A stretch of 64,000 bases of DNA from Paraburkholderia nodosa (GCF_001718195.1 NZ_MCNV01000029.1:1-64000), one strand, 5' to 3'; counted from the stretch's first letter, positions 7,049 to 16,813 are shown. Numbers and translations: made by a program. The notes: generated by a model from the sequence alone, not told the origin.

Positions 7049-8849
7049 CGCTGCCCTCCTGCGGCTTACGGTTACTGCGAAGCGGCGCTCCAGCCGCGCG
7101 AGCTGGCCGTACAGGCCCATTCGTGCAGGTTCGCGTTCCTGAAGAGTCGTGTCCTGCACCATCCGCTCCGTATTGCGCTGTCCATTCATCCCGCGAAGGA
7201 CGTGAGCGCTAGCGAATCGCCGTCCACGAGATGGCCAGGCTGGAATCCCGGTCAATTGTTTGATAATTTTCAATGCCGAGGCCTGCGGAAAAAAGACGCC
7301 GCGCAAGTGACGCGCCGCATTGCCCGGCGCCAGCTATCCGATGGCCCTTGCATGACCGTCTCCGTCAAGGACCGGCACACGCAGCGCGGCGCCGCAGCCT
7401 GGGTGACAAAGCGGCACGCCAACGTGGTCGGCACGTCCACGGTCCGGAACGGAGGGATGCATCCCTCGAAAGCGCGAAGATGTCCGGCGCAGTGTAGATC
7501 CCGTGGTGCGTCGCGCAACGATGCTGGAGATAATCGTCCAATACTGGCTCAGCATTGCGGTTCGGGCCGGCTCAACCGCGTGTTCCCATTAGAGCGAAGC
7601 GCGCCAGGCTGCCCGCCTGCGACCGCAGTTCCACCCGCGGAGCAGGACACGACGGGCAGCGCAAGTCGCGCAACGGCGCGTCGGATAACCGCGTCGACTT
7701 TGGGAGTCCTAGCCTACGGGACAGGCCTTAAAAATATACGACTCCAGCATTCCGCTACAGGGAAGTATGGTCGGTCCACACCGGTTTCACAACATGCAGT
7801 GAGTTCTTCTTCCCCGTTCCGCTAAACGCACGCGCACGTGCCGGGCTTTGGCCTGTCGCGCGCCCGTCGAAACGTCCGCGTAGGTTAGCGACGAGTCATT
7901 CGCCCGCTCGCCGACGCGAAACTGTTGAAATGCCGGATCCCAGGACGCAGTGTGACTCTGGACTTCGGGAATCCCCGCGGCGCAGAAATGTTCTTTGGCG
8001 GTCGGTCAGTCTGGTGACGCAGCTGTTGTGACAGCGCACGCGCCTCACACGTCGAATGCATGCAGTGCCCGCAGGCAGCTTCGGGCAGATGCAGGCCGGA
8101 GCTGATCGCGACGGCTCAGGCATCACACCGCCCACTCACGCGCCACGGTATCAACGTTTCAGTGCAGCCGAGCGAGGGTACGAAGGAGCGAATCGCCGTC
8201 CCGCGTAACGCGAGGCCGTATGGCCCCGCCAAGTGTCTCCAGGGCAACCAGCTGGCGTTCGAGCAGGGTGTGGCCACGCTTCTGGCCACGGCGGCGGCGG
8301 TCGAAGGCTCGGTACCCAGTTGCCGGGTGACGCTACGCATCATCCAGATGCCGATACCGAGACGGACAAGCGGGTTCGTGCCCAGTTCGACGCGGTATCA
8401 ATCCCGAAAAGGCCGGCAACCCTGTATCGATTAAACGAGCACGTGCAAGTCAGGTTTCATGGTGCGATGGATGTCTGGCCCTGACGCCCGGGCACGCGAA
8501 CAGCGCAGTACCTGACTCGGTTATCGGCGGCATCATTTATTTCTTCATACAAATTATGCGTTTTCGCCGCGAGAATTTTTTTACAACGGAGGTCCCTGGA
8601 GCAGTCAGCATTGTCCGATTCAGCCGCGCACAGTCATGGTGCGCGGGAAATTACACGGCTATCCTGATCGACGGCAACGACGCTTACGCCGCAGGCCAGA
8701 TTCCGCGCGTTCGCGACTGCGCCAGTCTCTTCCCCTCCCTGGTAGCGAGCGGTCGCACAACGCCAGTTGCCGACATTTTTTGGAATCCATAACATCGGCA
8801 AAGATCCAGGCACGAAGGTCCCCCGCAGGGTGACCCGCGCCTGGCGTCG
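7049..8849. other. Long stretch without recognisable genes
   Basis: About 1.8 kb in which no frame on either strand resembles a known protein, has a good ribosome binding site, or shows sustained coding bias. Several open frames exist but overlap each other on both strands in the manner of GC-rich non-coding DNA. It may be decayed former genes. I see no repeats or RNA genes in it. Confidence 0.45.
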
Positions 8850-9587
8850 TTATCCGACCACCCGCGCCTCAAGCCCGCTGCGTACCGCCAGATCGAAACG
8901 CTCAGGGCGAATATGGAACACCGTCGCCTCGCACGCACGCCCGTCAGCAAGTCGCGAGGTCCGGCGCAGCACGAGCAGCGGCGCACGCGGGGACACTTCC
9001 AGATACGCGGCGATATCGCTCGCTGCGGCAACCGCCGTGATGGTCATGTCGGCATCGACGATATGCCAGCCCGGCAGCCGTTCGAGCATCTCGTACGACG
9101 GGAGAGTTTGCGCCTCCTCGCGCGAAATGACACTTGCTTCGGGCAGCAGGCAGGTCTGCGCGAGCGCGACAGGCGCGCGATCGACGCGGTGCAGGCGTTC
9201 GAGATACACACAATGCGTGACATCGGCGGCGAAGGTCTCGCGCAGGCCGGGCGGCACCGCGCACGCTTGCATGCGCAGCAGTTCCATGCTCGCCCGCGCG
9301 CCCTGCGCCGCGAGCGAGTCGTAAAAGCCGCGCAACACGTCGAGCCGGTGCTGCAGACGCCGGGGCTTCACGAACGTGCCCTTGCCCTGCTTGCGCTCCA
9401 CGACGTGCGTCTCCACCAGACGGCCGAGCGCCAGCCGGACAGTCACCCGACTCACGTCAAAGCGCTCGCCCAGTTCGGCTTCCGACGGCAACTTGCCCGA
9501 CGGCTCATAGATGCCCTGCCCGATTTCCTGCTCAAGCGTCGTCGCGATCTGCTCATAGAGCGACGTCACATCTTCCCGCACCAACAT
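8850..9587 (-). CDS. GntR-family (HutC-type) transcriptional regulator with UTRA domain
   Basis: A 245-residue protein. The N-terminal winged helix (residues 8-75) shows SLYEQIATTLEQEI, then GKLPSEAELGERFDVSRVTVRLALGRL and the wing VERKQGKGTFV. The rest (about 85-240) is a UTRA ligand-binding domain with CVYLERLHRVDRAPVALAQTCLLP and TVFHIRPERFDLAV. Such proteins usually repress a nearby operon until a small metabolite binds. The divergently placed permease and DUF3604 genes are the obvious targets, and the 158-base gap between them contains a palindromic A/T-rich site (9672-9687). The inducer is unknown. Confidence 0.9.
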   Translation of the reverse strand: MLVREDVTSLYEQIATTLEQEIGQGIYEPSGKLPSEAELGERFDVSRVTVRLALGRLVETHVVERKQGKGTFVKPRRLQHRLDVLRGFYDSLAAQGARASMELLRMQACAVPPGLRETFAADVTHCVYLERLHRVDRAPVALAQTCLLPEASVISREEAQTLPSYEMLERLPGWHIVDADMTITAVAAASDIAAYLEVSPRAPLLVLRRTSRLADGRACEATVFHIRPERFDLAVRSGLEARVVG

Positions 9588-9671
9588 GATTCAAGTCCCT
9601 CGCTGCACTCGCGTCACGCCCTGTACACGATTCGCGATATCGATATGAAAAGCAATTGGATGGCCTCACTT

Positions 9672-9687
9672 GTATTAATACGTATTA
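9672..9687. promoter_or_regulatory. Probable GntR operator
   Basis: Two overlapping palindromes, GTATTAATAC (9672-9681) and TAATACGTATTA (9676-9687), lie between the divergent regulator and permease genes. The sequence resembles the GT-rich/AC-rich half-sites bound by HutC-type GntR proteins. Confidence 0.55.
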
Positions 9688-9745
9688 TGCCATCCAGACC
9701 CACTGACGATAGCAGCATCGGCTCGAATAACGAACGCAGGAAAGC

Positions 9746-11317
9746 ATGACCGTGACCGACAGGATCCTCGACGCGCCGCCGCTTGAGCGCCCACCACATG
9801 ATGGAGCGGCCCTCCATACGCGCGAAACCTTACCTGCTGGCGCTTACGGCCACACCGGCTCGCGCAGCGGCGCCGCGCTCCTGCGCGCACGCCTTGGCTT
9901 CGTGGCCGCATGGTTCGCCTTCATCGCGCTCGCGTGGCTCATACCGACACCCACCGGACTCGACGCGAACGGCCAGGCCACGCTTGCCGTGGTCGCGTGG
10001 GTCGCGATCGTCTGGGTGACCGAGGCCATTCCCGTCGGCGTGAGCGGCATATTGATACCGATGCTGCTTGTGCTTTCACACGCGAGTCCGGGGTTTCAGA
10101 AGGCCGCAAGCGGTTTTGCCGCGCCCGTCGTGTTCCTCTGCCTCGCGGCATTCCTCTTTTCAGCGATCATGCAGGCAAGCGGCCTCGACCGCCGCATTGC
10201 GCTGGCGCTGCTCGAGCGCCTGAAGGTGCGCACCGCCAACGGCGTGATCTGGGCAATGTTCGCCGTCAACTTCGTGATGTCGATGGTCGTGCCGGCCGCG
10301 AATGCGCGCTCGGCCGCACTGCTGCCCGTCACCAACGGCATCGCCCACCTGTTCGGCGATTCACCGCGCGAGCATGCCGCGAAAAAGGCCATCGTGATCC
10401 AGTCGCTTGTCTACGGGGCGATGATCAGCGGCATGTGCATTCTCACGGCGCATCTGCCGAACATGGTCGTGTCAGGCCTGCTCGAAAAGCAGCTCGGGAT
10501 CCACATTTCATACTTCACGTGGTTCAAGCTCCAGTGGCCGTATCTGGGCATGTTCGCGATCACGCAGTGCTGGGTCCAGTACTATTTCCGCTCTCGTGCC
10601 GTCCAGATTCCCGGCGGACGCGCCGCCATCGCGACAATGCGTCGCGCACTCCCGCCTGCCTCGCGCAATGACTGGCTGGTGCTGGTCCTGTTCGCGGGCG
10701 TGGCGGTCCTGTGGGCAACGGAGCCGCTGCATCACCTGTCGTCGGAAATCGTCGCGCTGATCGCGCTTGCCATCCTGTTCGCGCCAGGCGTGCTGCGCTT
10801 TGGCTGGGCCGAAGTCGAGCAGCGCACGATCTGGGGCACGCTGTTCCTGCTCGCGGGCGCGCTCTCGTTGTCCTCTGCGATCAGTTCGTCGGGGCTCGCC
10901 CAATGGGCCGCCGATCACATCTATCGCGTCGCGCACGGTCATGGCTGGTGGCTCGCCATTGGCATCGTCATGGCCGGTACGCACATCATCCGTATCGGCA
11001 TGCTGTCCAACGTCGCTGCTGTCACCATGATCGCGCCGATCGCGCTTGCGCTCGCTCCGCGCCTTGGCCTGCATCCGGTTGCGTTCACGATGCTGGTCAG
11101 CGACACCGACAGCTTCGCCTACCTGCTGCCCACACAGATCACGGCGGGCGTCATTGCCTACAGCAGCGGCGTGTTCACGACCGCCGATTACGCCCGCGTT
11201 GGCGTGGTCTCGGTGCTGATCGCGATCCTGTACGGGCTGTGCGTGATCGCACCGTGGTATGCGTTCATGGGCGTGCCCGTCTGGGACGCGTCCGCGGCAT
11301 GGCCGTTTGCGCATTGA
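9746..11317 (+). CDS. SLC13/DASS-family anion permease
   Basis: A 523-residue integral membrane protein of the divalent anion:sodium symporter type. After a soluble N-terminal stretch of about 50 residues come roughly twelve hydrophobic segments, in the two-repeat arrangement of this family (WVTEAIPVGVSGILIPMLLV in repeat 1, and ALSLSSAISSSGLAQW with LSNVAAVTMIAPIALAL in repeat 2). Known relatives take up di- and tricarboxylates or sulfate. Here the first substrate-binding motif reads VVPAANARSAALLP rather than the usual SNTA form, so the substrate may differ. GGAAAG precedes the ATG. It is followed after 67 bases by the DUF3604 gene, with which it probably forms an operon under the GntR regulator. 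Confidence 0.88.
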   Translation: MTVTDRILDAPPLERPPHDGAALHTRETLPAGAYGHTGSRSGAALLRARLGFVAAWFAFIALAWLIPTPTGLDANGQATLAVVAWVAIVWVTEAIPVGVSGILIPMLLVLSHASPGFQKAASGFAAPVVFLCLAAFLFSAIMQASGLDRRIALALLERLKVRTANGVIWAMFAVNFVMSMVVPAANARSAALLPVTNGIAHLFGDSPREHAAKKAIVIQSLVYGAMISGMCILTAHLPNMVVSGLLEKQLGIHISYFTWFKLQWPYLGMFAITQCWVQYYFRSRAVQIPGGRAAIATMRRALPPASRNDWLVLVLFAGVAVLWATEPLHHLSSEIVALIALAILFAPGVLRFGWAEVEQRTIWGTLFLLAGALSLSSAISSSGLAQWAADHIYRVAHGHGWWLAIGIVMAGTHIIRIGMLSNVAAVTMIAPIALALAPRLGLHPVAFTMLVSDTDSFAYLLPTQITAGVIAYSSGVFTTADYARVGVVSVLIAILYGLCVIAPWYAFMGVPVWDASAAWPFAH

Positions 11318-11384
11318 TACTTGCGCGCACTCGCATGGTCACGTGCGCGCGATCCCTTACCCGTCTTGTCGACACCCACCCCAG

Positions 11385-13853
11385 ATGAGCGAATCGAACG
11401 AAACCGGTCTGCACGCCCGCGCGCGTGCCCTGCGCGAGCGCCTTGGCGAGCATGTCGCCCCTGCCGGCCTCTATGAACAACTGAAACAGCGCCCCTTCGC
11501 CGGCAGCGTGCGTTGCAGCGTTTCGCGACTCGAAGCGGGCAGCTGGGCCGAAGTCGTGCTCGACTACGAAGTCGGCTCGTCAGGCATTGCCGATGGCGGG
11601 TGGCTGAAGACCGCGTTCAAGTTCTACTCGGACTGGGCGCTTTTCCAGACAAGCGACCCCACCGCGGCGAACTACATCAGCGCCGAATATCATGCGGCGC
11701 CGCTCGTGCCGGGCCAGAGTCCCGCCACGGTGCAGGCGCTCAATGTGCGCTTCGACCAGAAAGGCCACGAGCGGCCGTACCAGAAGGCCGTGATCGTCGA
11801 TGTCGTCGACGGGTATCTGAACGCAGGCGACCGCATCGTGATCCGTCTTGGTGATCGCCGACGGGGTCCCGGCACGCGCATCCAAACGTTTTCCGAAGAC
11901 GATTTCCGCTTCCGCCTCTACGTCGATCCGCTGGGCACGTCGCGCTTCGTTGCAGTGCCTGGCGACATTGCCATCGACATCCATCCGGGCGATCCAACGG
12001 ACGTACTACTCAACGGGCCGCGCTTCGTGCGTCCTGGCGAGGCTGCGCCGTTTCGCCTTGCGTTGCAGGACCGTTGGGGCAACGCATGTCGCGAGCTGGG
12101 CGCGAACGCGAAGGCACGGCCGGTAGTCGTCAATTCGATCGCCAGTTTGACCGCCAACGTGATCGCCCGCGACGCAGAAGGCACAACGGTCTATCAGCGG
12201 GAGCATGCATTCCCGACGCAGGGATTCGCGACGCTCGCGCTCGACGACCTCCCAACGGACCGGGGCACGCTGCACATCGTCGCAGATGTGCCCACGCGAC
12301 CGGAAATCCGCGCAGCCGTTGCCTGGCTCACGGTCGACGCCACACTGCCCTCCCCGCGCGCACTCTATGCCGATCTTCACGTCCATGCGCACGACACGGT
12401 CGGCACCAACAGTCCCGCATGCAACGCGCAGTACGCGCGCGATATTGGTGGAATCGACATCCTGGGTTATACAGCGAACGACTTCCAGATCACGGATGCG
12501 AACTGGCAACTGGGCGTCGAGGCCGTCGATCAGTTTAACGAACCCGGCCGCTTCGTCGTCTATCCCGTGCAGGAGTGGTGTGGCAGTTCGACGGCGGGTG
12601 GCGACCACAACGTCGTATTTCTCGGCGACGAACGTCCCGGTTTTCCGTACAACGCGCGCGGTGAGCACAACCGCACCCTTGTGTGGAACGAGGACATGAA
12701 AGGCAACGCGGTCGAACTCGGTCGCTGGCCCGTCGAGGAACTGTGGGATGCCTACGCCGACGACGCCGAACACCACCTCGTCATGCCGCACGTTGGCGGG
12801 CGGCGCTACATTCCGGACTGGCACCATCCGAAGCTTGAGCGGCTCGTCGAAATCGCTTCGACGTGGGGCCACTTCGGCTGGCTCTACCAGGACGTCATCG
12901 CACGGGGCTACCAGCTCGGCGTGGCTGCGAGCGGCGACGAACATCGCGGACGTCCCGGCGGCGGCGCGCCCGGCGTGCAGGTATTCGGCGTGCATGGTGG
13001 TCTGACGGGCGTGCTCGCCGATGCACTCGACCGGCATACGGTCGGCCAGGCCTTACGCTCACGCCGCACGTGGGCGACAACAGGCGAACACAGCGCGCTG
13101 CTCGTGCGCAGCGGCGATCACTGGCAAGGCGACGCGTTCACGCAGCGCGGTCCGGCCACGCTCGATTACCGCCTGCTCGGACGCGCCGGCTGGGAATACG
13201 TCGCCGCCTATGACCACAATGGCCTGATATGGGAGCGGAACCTGCATGAGGAACTCGGCTATGCTGAGCGTCTGATCCGCGTGCGCTGGGGTGGTGCGCG
13301 CATTCGGGACCGGTATCGCTGGGCGGCGTGGCGTGGCCGCATCCGCATTCTCAACGGCACGATTCACAACTTCGGTTCTCACGGCTTCGAACACGTCGAG
13401 GAATCCGCGTGGCGCACAGGCGCAACGGACATCGAATTCAGTAGCGACACGTACGGCGACGCGGACAGCATCGAGATCGATGTGAGCAATCTGGCCGCGG
13501 CGACCATCGTGATCGAAGGCACCATCGACGGCTTCGTGAAGGTAGGCGATCCGCTCGCAGGCAATCCATTCGCGCATGCGCCCGCGTTTCGCTTCGAGAT
13601 TCGCGGCGCGGATCTGCTTGCGCGGGGTAGCGCAACATATGCGCTCGGCGGCACGGAGTTGTTCGTCGCGGTCGAGCGACTGACCGACAGGCCGTTGCCG
13701 GTCGATCTGGCGGGCAGTGTCGAGGTTGCCGCGCAGAACGCGCCGTTTGGTTTTCGTCCGGTGTACTTCTTCGGGCGGCAGCGTGACGACAGCAAGGTGT
13801 GGTCGTCGGCGCAGTTCATTACTTTTGACCAGGTTCGCCGCGGGCGCAGGTGA
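11385..13853 (+). CDS. DUF3604 (PHP-like) metal-dependent protein
   Basis: An 822-residue protein. The first 320 residues look like beta-rich accessory domains. From about 327 the DUF3604 part begins with LYADLHVHAHDTVGTNSP, whose His-x-His is the metal-binding signature shared with PHP phosphoesterases. Further likely ligands lie in LVMPHVGGRRYIPDWHHP, STWGHFGW and AASGDEHRGRPGG. No signal peptide is seen, so it is cytoplasmic. The family's reactions are mostly unknown; hydrolysis of a phosphoester or related bond is a reasonable guess only. Being downstream of an anion permease and a GntR repressor suggests a catabolic step on an imported anionic compound. The ATG at 11385 is preferred because upstream codons overlap the permease gene. 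Confidence 0.8.
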   Translation: MSESNETGLHARARALRERLGEHVAPAGLYEQLKQRPFAGSVRCSVSRLEAGSWAEVVLDYEVGSSGIADGGWLKTAFKFYSDWALFQTSDPTAANYISAEYHAAPLVPGQSPATVQALNVRFDQKGHERPYQKAVIVDVVDGYLNAGDRIVIRLGDRRRGPGTRIQTFSEDDFRFRLYVDPLGTSRFVAVPGDIAIDIHPGDPTDVLLNGPRFVRPGEAAPFRLALQDRWGNACRELGANAKARPVVVNSIASLTANVIARDAEGTTVYQREHAFPTQGFATLALDDLPTDRGTLHIVADVPTRPEIRAAVAWLTVDATLPSPRALYADLHVHAHDTVGTNSPACNAQYARDIGGIDILGYTANDFQITDANWQLGVEAVDQFNEPGRFVVYPVQEWCGSSTAGGDHNVVFLGDERPGFPYNARGEHNRTLVWNEDMKGNAVELGRWPVEELWDAYADDAEHHLVMPHVGGRRYIPDWHHPKLERLVEIASTWGHFGWLYQDVIARGYQLGVAASGDEHRGRPGGGAPGVQVFGVHGGLTGVLADALDRHTVGQALRSRRTWATTGEHSALLVRSGDHWQGDAFTQRGPATLDYRLLGRAGWEYVAAYDHNGLIWERNLHEELGYAERLIRVRWGGARIRDRYRWAAWRGRIRILNGTIHNFGSHGFEHVEESAWRTGATDIEFSSDTYGDADSIEIDVSNLAAATIVIEGTIDGFVKVGDPLAGNPFAHAPAFRFEIRGADLLARGSATYALGGTELFVAVERLTDRPLPVDLAGSVEVAAQNAPFGFRPVYFFGRQRDDSKVWSSAQFITFDQVRRGRR

Positions 13854-13893
13854 ATAGCGCTCGCAGCGACCGGCTCCGGTTTGAATCCGCCAT

Positions 13894-14190
13894 CTAGTTG
13901 TGAATCAGGAACCGGTCGCGGTTCCTGACGTCCTTGATCCAGTTCGGCGCGCGCCCTCTGCCAGACCAGGTGGCGCCGCTTGCCGGATCACGGTATTTCG
14001 CTGGCAGCGCGCCGCCTGAACCTCTCGGCCTGCCGCGGCGACGTCCAAAGATGTCCTGTGGTGTATATCCGAAATAGGCCACCTTTGTACGGATATCGGC
14101 AAGGACGGCGTCGAACTCCTCCTGACGGACTGCTGCTGCCTGATTCTCCAGCTCGGCGATCTGCGCTCTCAGTTCCCTGTACGTTGCCAC
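13894..14190 (-). CDS. H-NS family nucleoid protein (intact)
   Basis: A 98-residue H-NS homologue. Residues 1-45 form the coiled-coil oligomerisation part (VATYRELRAQIAELENQ), a basic linker follows (FGRRRGRPRG), and the C-terminal DNA-binding domain is complete (PASGATWSGRGRAPNWIKDVRNRDRFLIHN). It should bind A/T-rich or transferred DNA and silence it. The start is GTG at 14190, with GGGAGA six bases upstream. It is a close paralogue of the gene split by the IS at 2.5-4.2 kb; coding sequence and upstream block are shared, pointing to a duplication about 10 kb apart. Confidence 0.92.
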   Translation of the reverse strand: MATYRELRAQIAELENQAAAVRQEEFDAVLADIRTKVAYFGYTPQDIFGRRRGRPRGSGGALPAKYRDPASGATWSGRGRAPNWIKDVRNRDRFLIHN

Positions 14191-14219
14191 GAAGCGTCTC
14201 CCGCATATGGAAATCACTG

Positions 14220-14237
14220 GGTCATGATAGTGACTTT
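14220..14237 (-). promoter_or_regulatory. Conserved upstream block of the intact H-NS gene
   Basis: GGTCATGATAGTGACTTT, identical to 4224-4241 and at the same distance from its H-NS gene. Confidence 0.5.
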
Positions 14238-14583
14238 CGTATGTCGCTGATCCGAACTGGGACGACGGTCGCCGGGCATTGCGTCAGGCTGGTGTCGGTG
14301 GATTTTTTTGCAGATAGAGGTGCCTCGCGACTCCATCCACAATGGCGGACGCTCGGGCGTCGTGAATCACGATGGAGAGGAGCAAAGCCGGTGCCGCCTA
14401 CCGCGGTATGCAGATTCATGGAAAGCCAGATGCTTCACGCGCAGCCTCAGCAAGTCAGTATGACTCCCATTCGGCGAGGCTGGCCGCCGTGGGGAAGTTT
14501 GCGCGGGTTAGCATGGCTGCCAGAGCCGCATTGAGTGGCGACGGAACCGCCACTCAACGGTGTATTCCGCCGCGGAGGCCAGC
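14238..14583 (+). other. Non-coding left end of the IS110-type element, candidate bridge RNA region
   Basis: About 300 bases without a gene precede the IS110-group transposase. In this group the bridge RNA is encoded upstream of the transposase, so this stretch is the expected place. A clear stem is formed by TTGAGTGGC and GCCACTCAA (about 14532-14558), shortly before the start codon. The left end of the element cannot be placed because the right end is missing. Confidence 0.4.
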
Positions 14584-15645
14584 ATGGAAGACGATAGCAC
14601 GTTGTATGTGGGGCTTGATGTCCACAAGGACTCGATCACGGTTGCCTATGCGATCGGCATGGGCACCGTCGAACTGTTCGGCAAGGTGGGCGCCATGCAG
14701 ATTGATGTCGACCGGCTCTGCAAGCGACTGCAGCAGAAGGCACGGCACATCTGCTTTGTCTATGAAGCGGGCCCATGCGGATACGGCCTGTATCGAAGGC
14801 TGGTCGATAAAGGCTTCGACTGCATGGTCTGCGCACCATCGCTCACCCCACGCAGGCCGGGTGATCGTGTCAAGACGGACCACCGTGACGCGATCAAGTT
14901 GGTGCGCTCCTTGCGCGCCGGCGACTTGTCGGCGGTACATGTACCAACAGTTGAAGACGAAGCGTTCCGCGACCTGACCCGCGCCTGGTCGGCGGCTCGA
15001 GAAGACCTGAAGGCAGCACGCTGCAGGCTCAAATCGTTTCTGCTTGCCCACGGCGTCCATTATCTCGGCCGTCCCAACTGGGGACCGACACACCGACGCT
15101 GGTTAAGTACGTTCTCATGCGACAGCGCCTGGCAGCAACTGGCGTTCAACGAACATCGGCGCACGATTGAAGACCGGCTCGCGCAATGCGAGCGGCTGGA
15201 ACTGGCATTGCGCGAAGCGGTAACTAACTGGCGGTTTTATCCAGTCGTACTTGCCCTGCAGGCCATGCGCGGAATCAACTTTACGTCGGCGATCGGACTG
15301 GTTTCGGAGCTGGGCGACCTCGCGCGCTTCGAACATCCGCGGCAGTTGATGGCGTGGATTGGCGTGACGCCTTCAGAACATTCATCAAGTGGGAAACGAC
15401 GGCAAGGCAGCATTACGAAGACCGGCAACAGCTACGCACGTAAGCTGCTGGTGGAATCTGCCTGGAGCTACCGGCATCCCGCCCGAACAGGCGCTGCTGA
15501 TCTCTACTTCCGAACTGGGCGCTTTTTCACTTGCGCCGTGACTTTACCTGGCCTCGACGTACGGTCTGACAGGTCAGTCCCATGCTGCACGTCGATTTTT
15601 GCCGCCGACAGGCGTTCGTGGTTCGAAGTGGCGATTGACGGTTAG
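14584..15645 (+). pseudogene. IS110-group transposase, C-terminus replaced
   Basis: The first 300 or so residues are a normal IS110-group recombinase: LYVGLDVHKDSITVAYAI with the first Asp, FVYEAGPCGYGLYRRL with the Glu, KTDHRDAIKLVRSL with the last two Asp, and the C-terminal domain GITPSEHSSS-type region (WIGVTPSEHSSSGKRRQGS). After ESAWSYRHPARTG (about 15495) similarity stops, and the frame runs on through unrelated sequence to 15645. The family usually has about 50 more residues here, so the element has lost its right end by deletion or by insertion of other DNA. It is probably inactive. The ATG at 14584 follows GCGGAGGCC. Confidence 0.85.
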
Positions 15646-15955
15646 TTGCATCTGGTACTCATGATTCCCGGTGCTGTTTGCCCGGGAGTCCCACCTGACC
15701 AGGAAGCTTCGCCGCGCGGCACACAGTCTTGCGCGGACGCACCGTTCCGATGAGTTCGTCCGCTGCGCAGCGTCGGGCGAACTCATCGGAGTGATAGAGG
15801 ACCGCCGGAACCATCACACTGGGCGGCCGCTTTCGTCTGGACCCGCCACCGAACTCGCTGACCCGGTCATGCAAATTAAATCGGGTGGGCGCTCTTGATC
15901 CCGGGGTGACGATCTCAATATGACGTGTCAAATCCAGATCAACCGCCTACCGGAC
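15646..15955. other. Gene-free stretch with a long inverted repeat
   Basis: No gene is seen. The stretch beyond the broken transposase contains the hairpin-forming repeat at 15746-15790, and may include the end of another, unidentified mobile element that removed the IS110 right end. Confidence 0.4.
15746..15790. repeat. Inverted repeat, 13-bp arms
   Basis: TCCGATGAGTTCG (15746-15758) and its exact inverse (15778-15790) flank a GC-rich centre that can itself pair. It could be an IS end, a bidirectional terminator without T-tract, or a recombinase site; I cannot tell which. Confidence 0.55.
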
Positions 15956-16297
15956 ATGCCCAACAAGAAGAACTCTCGATCCACGCGTCGGCCAGTTGCC
16001 GGAACGCACGCAAAGTCGCTCTATCTCCCGATGCCCCGCCACGAAGCCTCGGATCTCGCACTGCGTGCACGGATCGCGCTTGAGCGTCTGCGCAATGGTG
16101 TGGCGGACCGCTCCCTCGTCAATCTTGTCTCGCAGGTGGCTATCATCACGAGCTTCATCAGCCGGGCGGGACACGGGCAGCTCGATATCGCGGAGATCGA
16201 AAGTGTTGAGCGTGGCCTCGGAGAGGTACTTAGCGAGGCCGATCACACCGGAGGTGGCATGTGTCTGAATCGTTGGTCGCGGGACTCACGAACGTGA
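15956..16297 (+). CDS. Hypothetical protein, 113 residues
   Basis: I do not recognise a family. The N-terminal 30 residues are basic. A helical middle follows (DLALRARIALERLRNGVADRSLVNLVSQVAIITSFISRAG), and the last 15 residues overlap the start of the next gene in another frame. ATG 15956 is chosen over the in-frame start at 15920, though neither has a clear ribosome binding site. The 37-base overlap with the gene at 16261, and that gene's good ribosome binding site inside this one, suggest a translationally coupled pair. Confidence 0.45.
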   Translation: MPNKKNSRSTRRPVAGTHAKSLYLPMPRHEASDLALRARIALERLRNGVADRSLVNLVSQVAIITSFISRAGHGQLDIAEIESVERGLGEVLSEADHTGGGMCLNRWSRDSRT

Positions 16298-16434
16298 TTA
16301 ACGAGTACGACCGCCAGCTCTGCGCGACCCGGATGGAGATCGTTGTCCGGGCGAGTGATCACCTTGGAAAACTTGTTGCTCTGGCTGCGAGAGACACGCA
16401 CACCAACGACAGTCAACTCCAGGTTGCACGGTAA
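16261..16434 (+). CDS. Hypothetical small protein, 57 residues
   Basis: The GTG start at 16261 is preceded by GGAGG with six-base spacing, the strongest evidence for this gene. The product (SESLVAGLTNVINEYDRQLC, then MEIVVRASDHLGKLVALAARD) is a likely all-helical protein without known motifs. It overlaps the end of the preceding gene in a different frame. Confidence 0.45.
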   Translation: MSESLVAGLTNVINEYDRQLCATRMEIVVRASDHLGKLVALAARDTHTNDSQLQVAR

Positions 16435-16470
16435 CTTCACGTCGGATCGCGTGCCGGATTCACGGATCCG

Positions 16471-16799
16471 TCAGGGCGACATGCATGAAAGCTCGCCGGA
16501 CAAGTGAATACGCACGGGCGAGAGAAGGTCGCGTGCAAACGTCATACGGTTGGTATTCGCCAGCCCGATGGTAACCAGCCCCCATAGATAGAGACCAAAC
16601 CCTGCGCGTGTGTCGCGAAGTAAAGTGGATCGCCAGCGGTACAGCCTGCAATTGTCTGGGAAAGCGCGCAAGCGCTCACAACAGACAATCCAGTAACGCT
16701 CAATGCAACGAAGACAGGTGCATCCCGCGCTACACTGCGTCCACATCCCTGCTTAGTCCTGCGCGCGATAAATTGTGCGGCTGACAACCACGTCCCCAA
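16471..16799 (-). pseudogene. Small membrane protein with a frameshift
   Basis: From 16799 one minus-strand frame encodes a basic start and a hydrophobic segment (VFVALSVTGLSVVSACAL) followed by DPLYFATHAQ. At about 16605 the frame must shift to continue as GFGLYLWGLVTIGLANTNRM, a second hydrophobic segment, and a short tail ending at 16471. Each half alone looks cut off, while together they give a two-segment membrane protein of about 108 residues. I infer a single indel; a sequencing error would look the same. No family recognised. Confidence 0.35.
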
Positions 16800-16813
16800 A
16801 GAAAAAAAACCAC

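Noticed and set aside
6779..7825. Plus-strand open frame of 348 codons
   Set aside because: It overlaps the better-supported small minus-strand gene, has no ribosome binding site, and its residues (Arg/Ala/His-rich) look like a GC-rich shadow.
10508..11314. Minus-strand open frame of 268 codons inside the permease gene
   Set aside because: Composition is the usual antisense shadow of a GC-rich membrane protein gene; the sense frame is a clear SLC13 permease.
12006..13037. Minus-strand open frame of 343 codons inside the DUF3604 gene
   Set aside because: Antisense shadow of a gene with strong motifs on the other strand.
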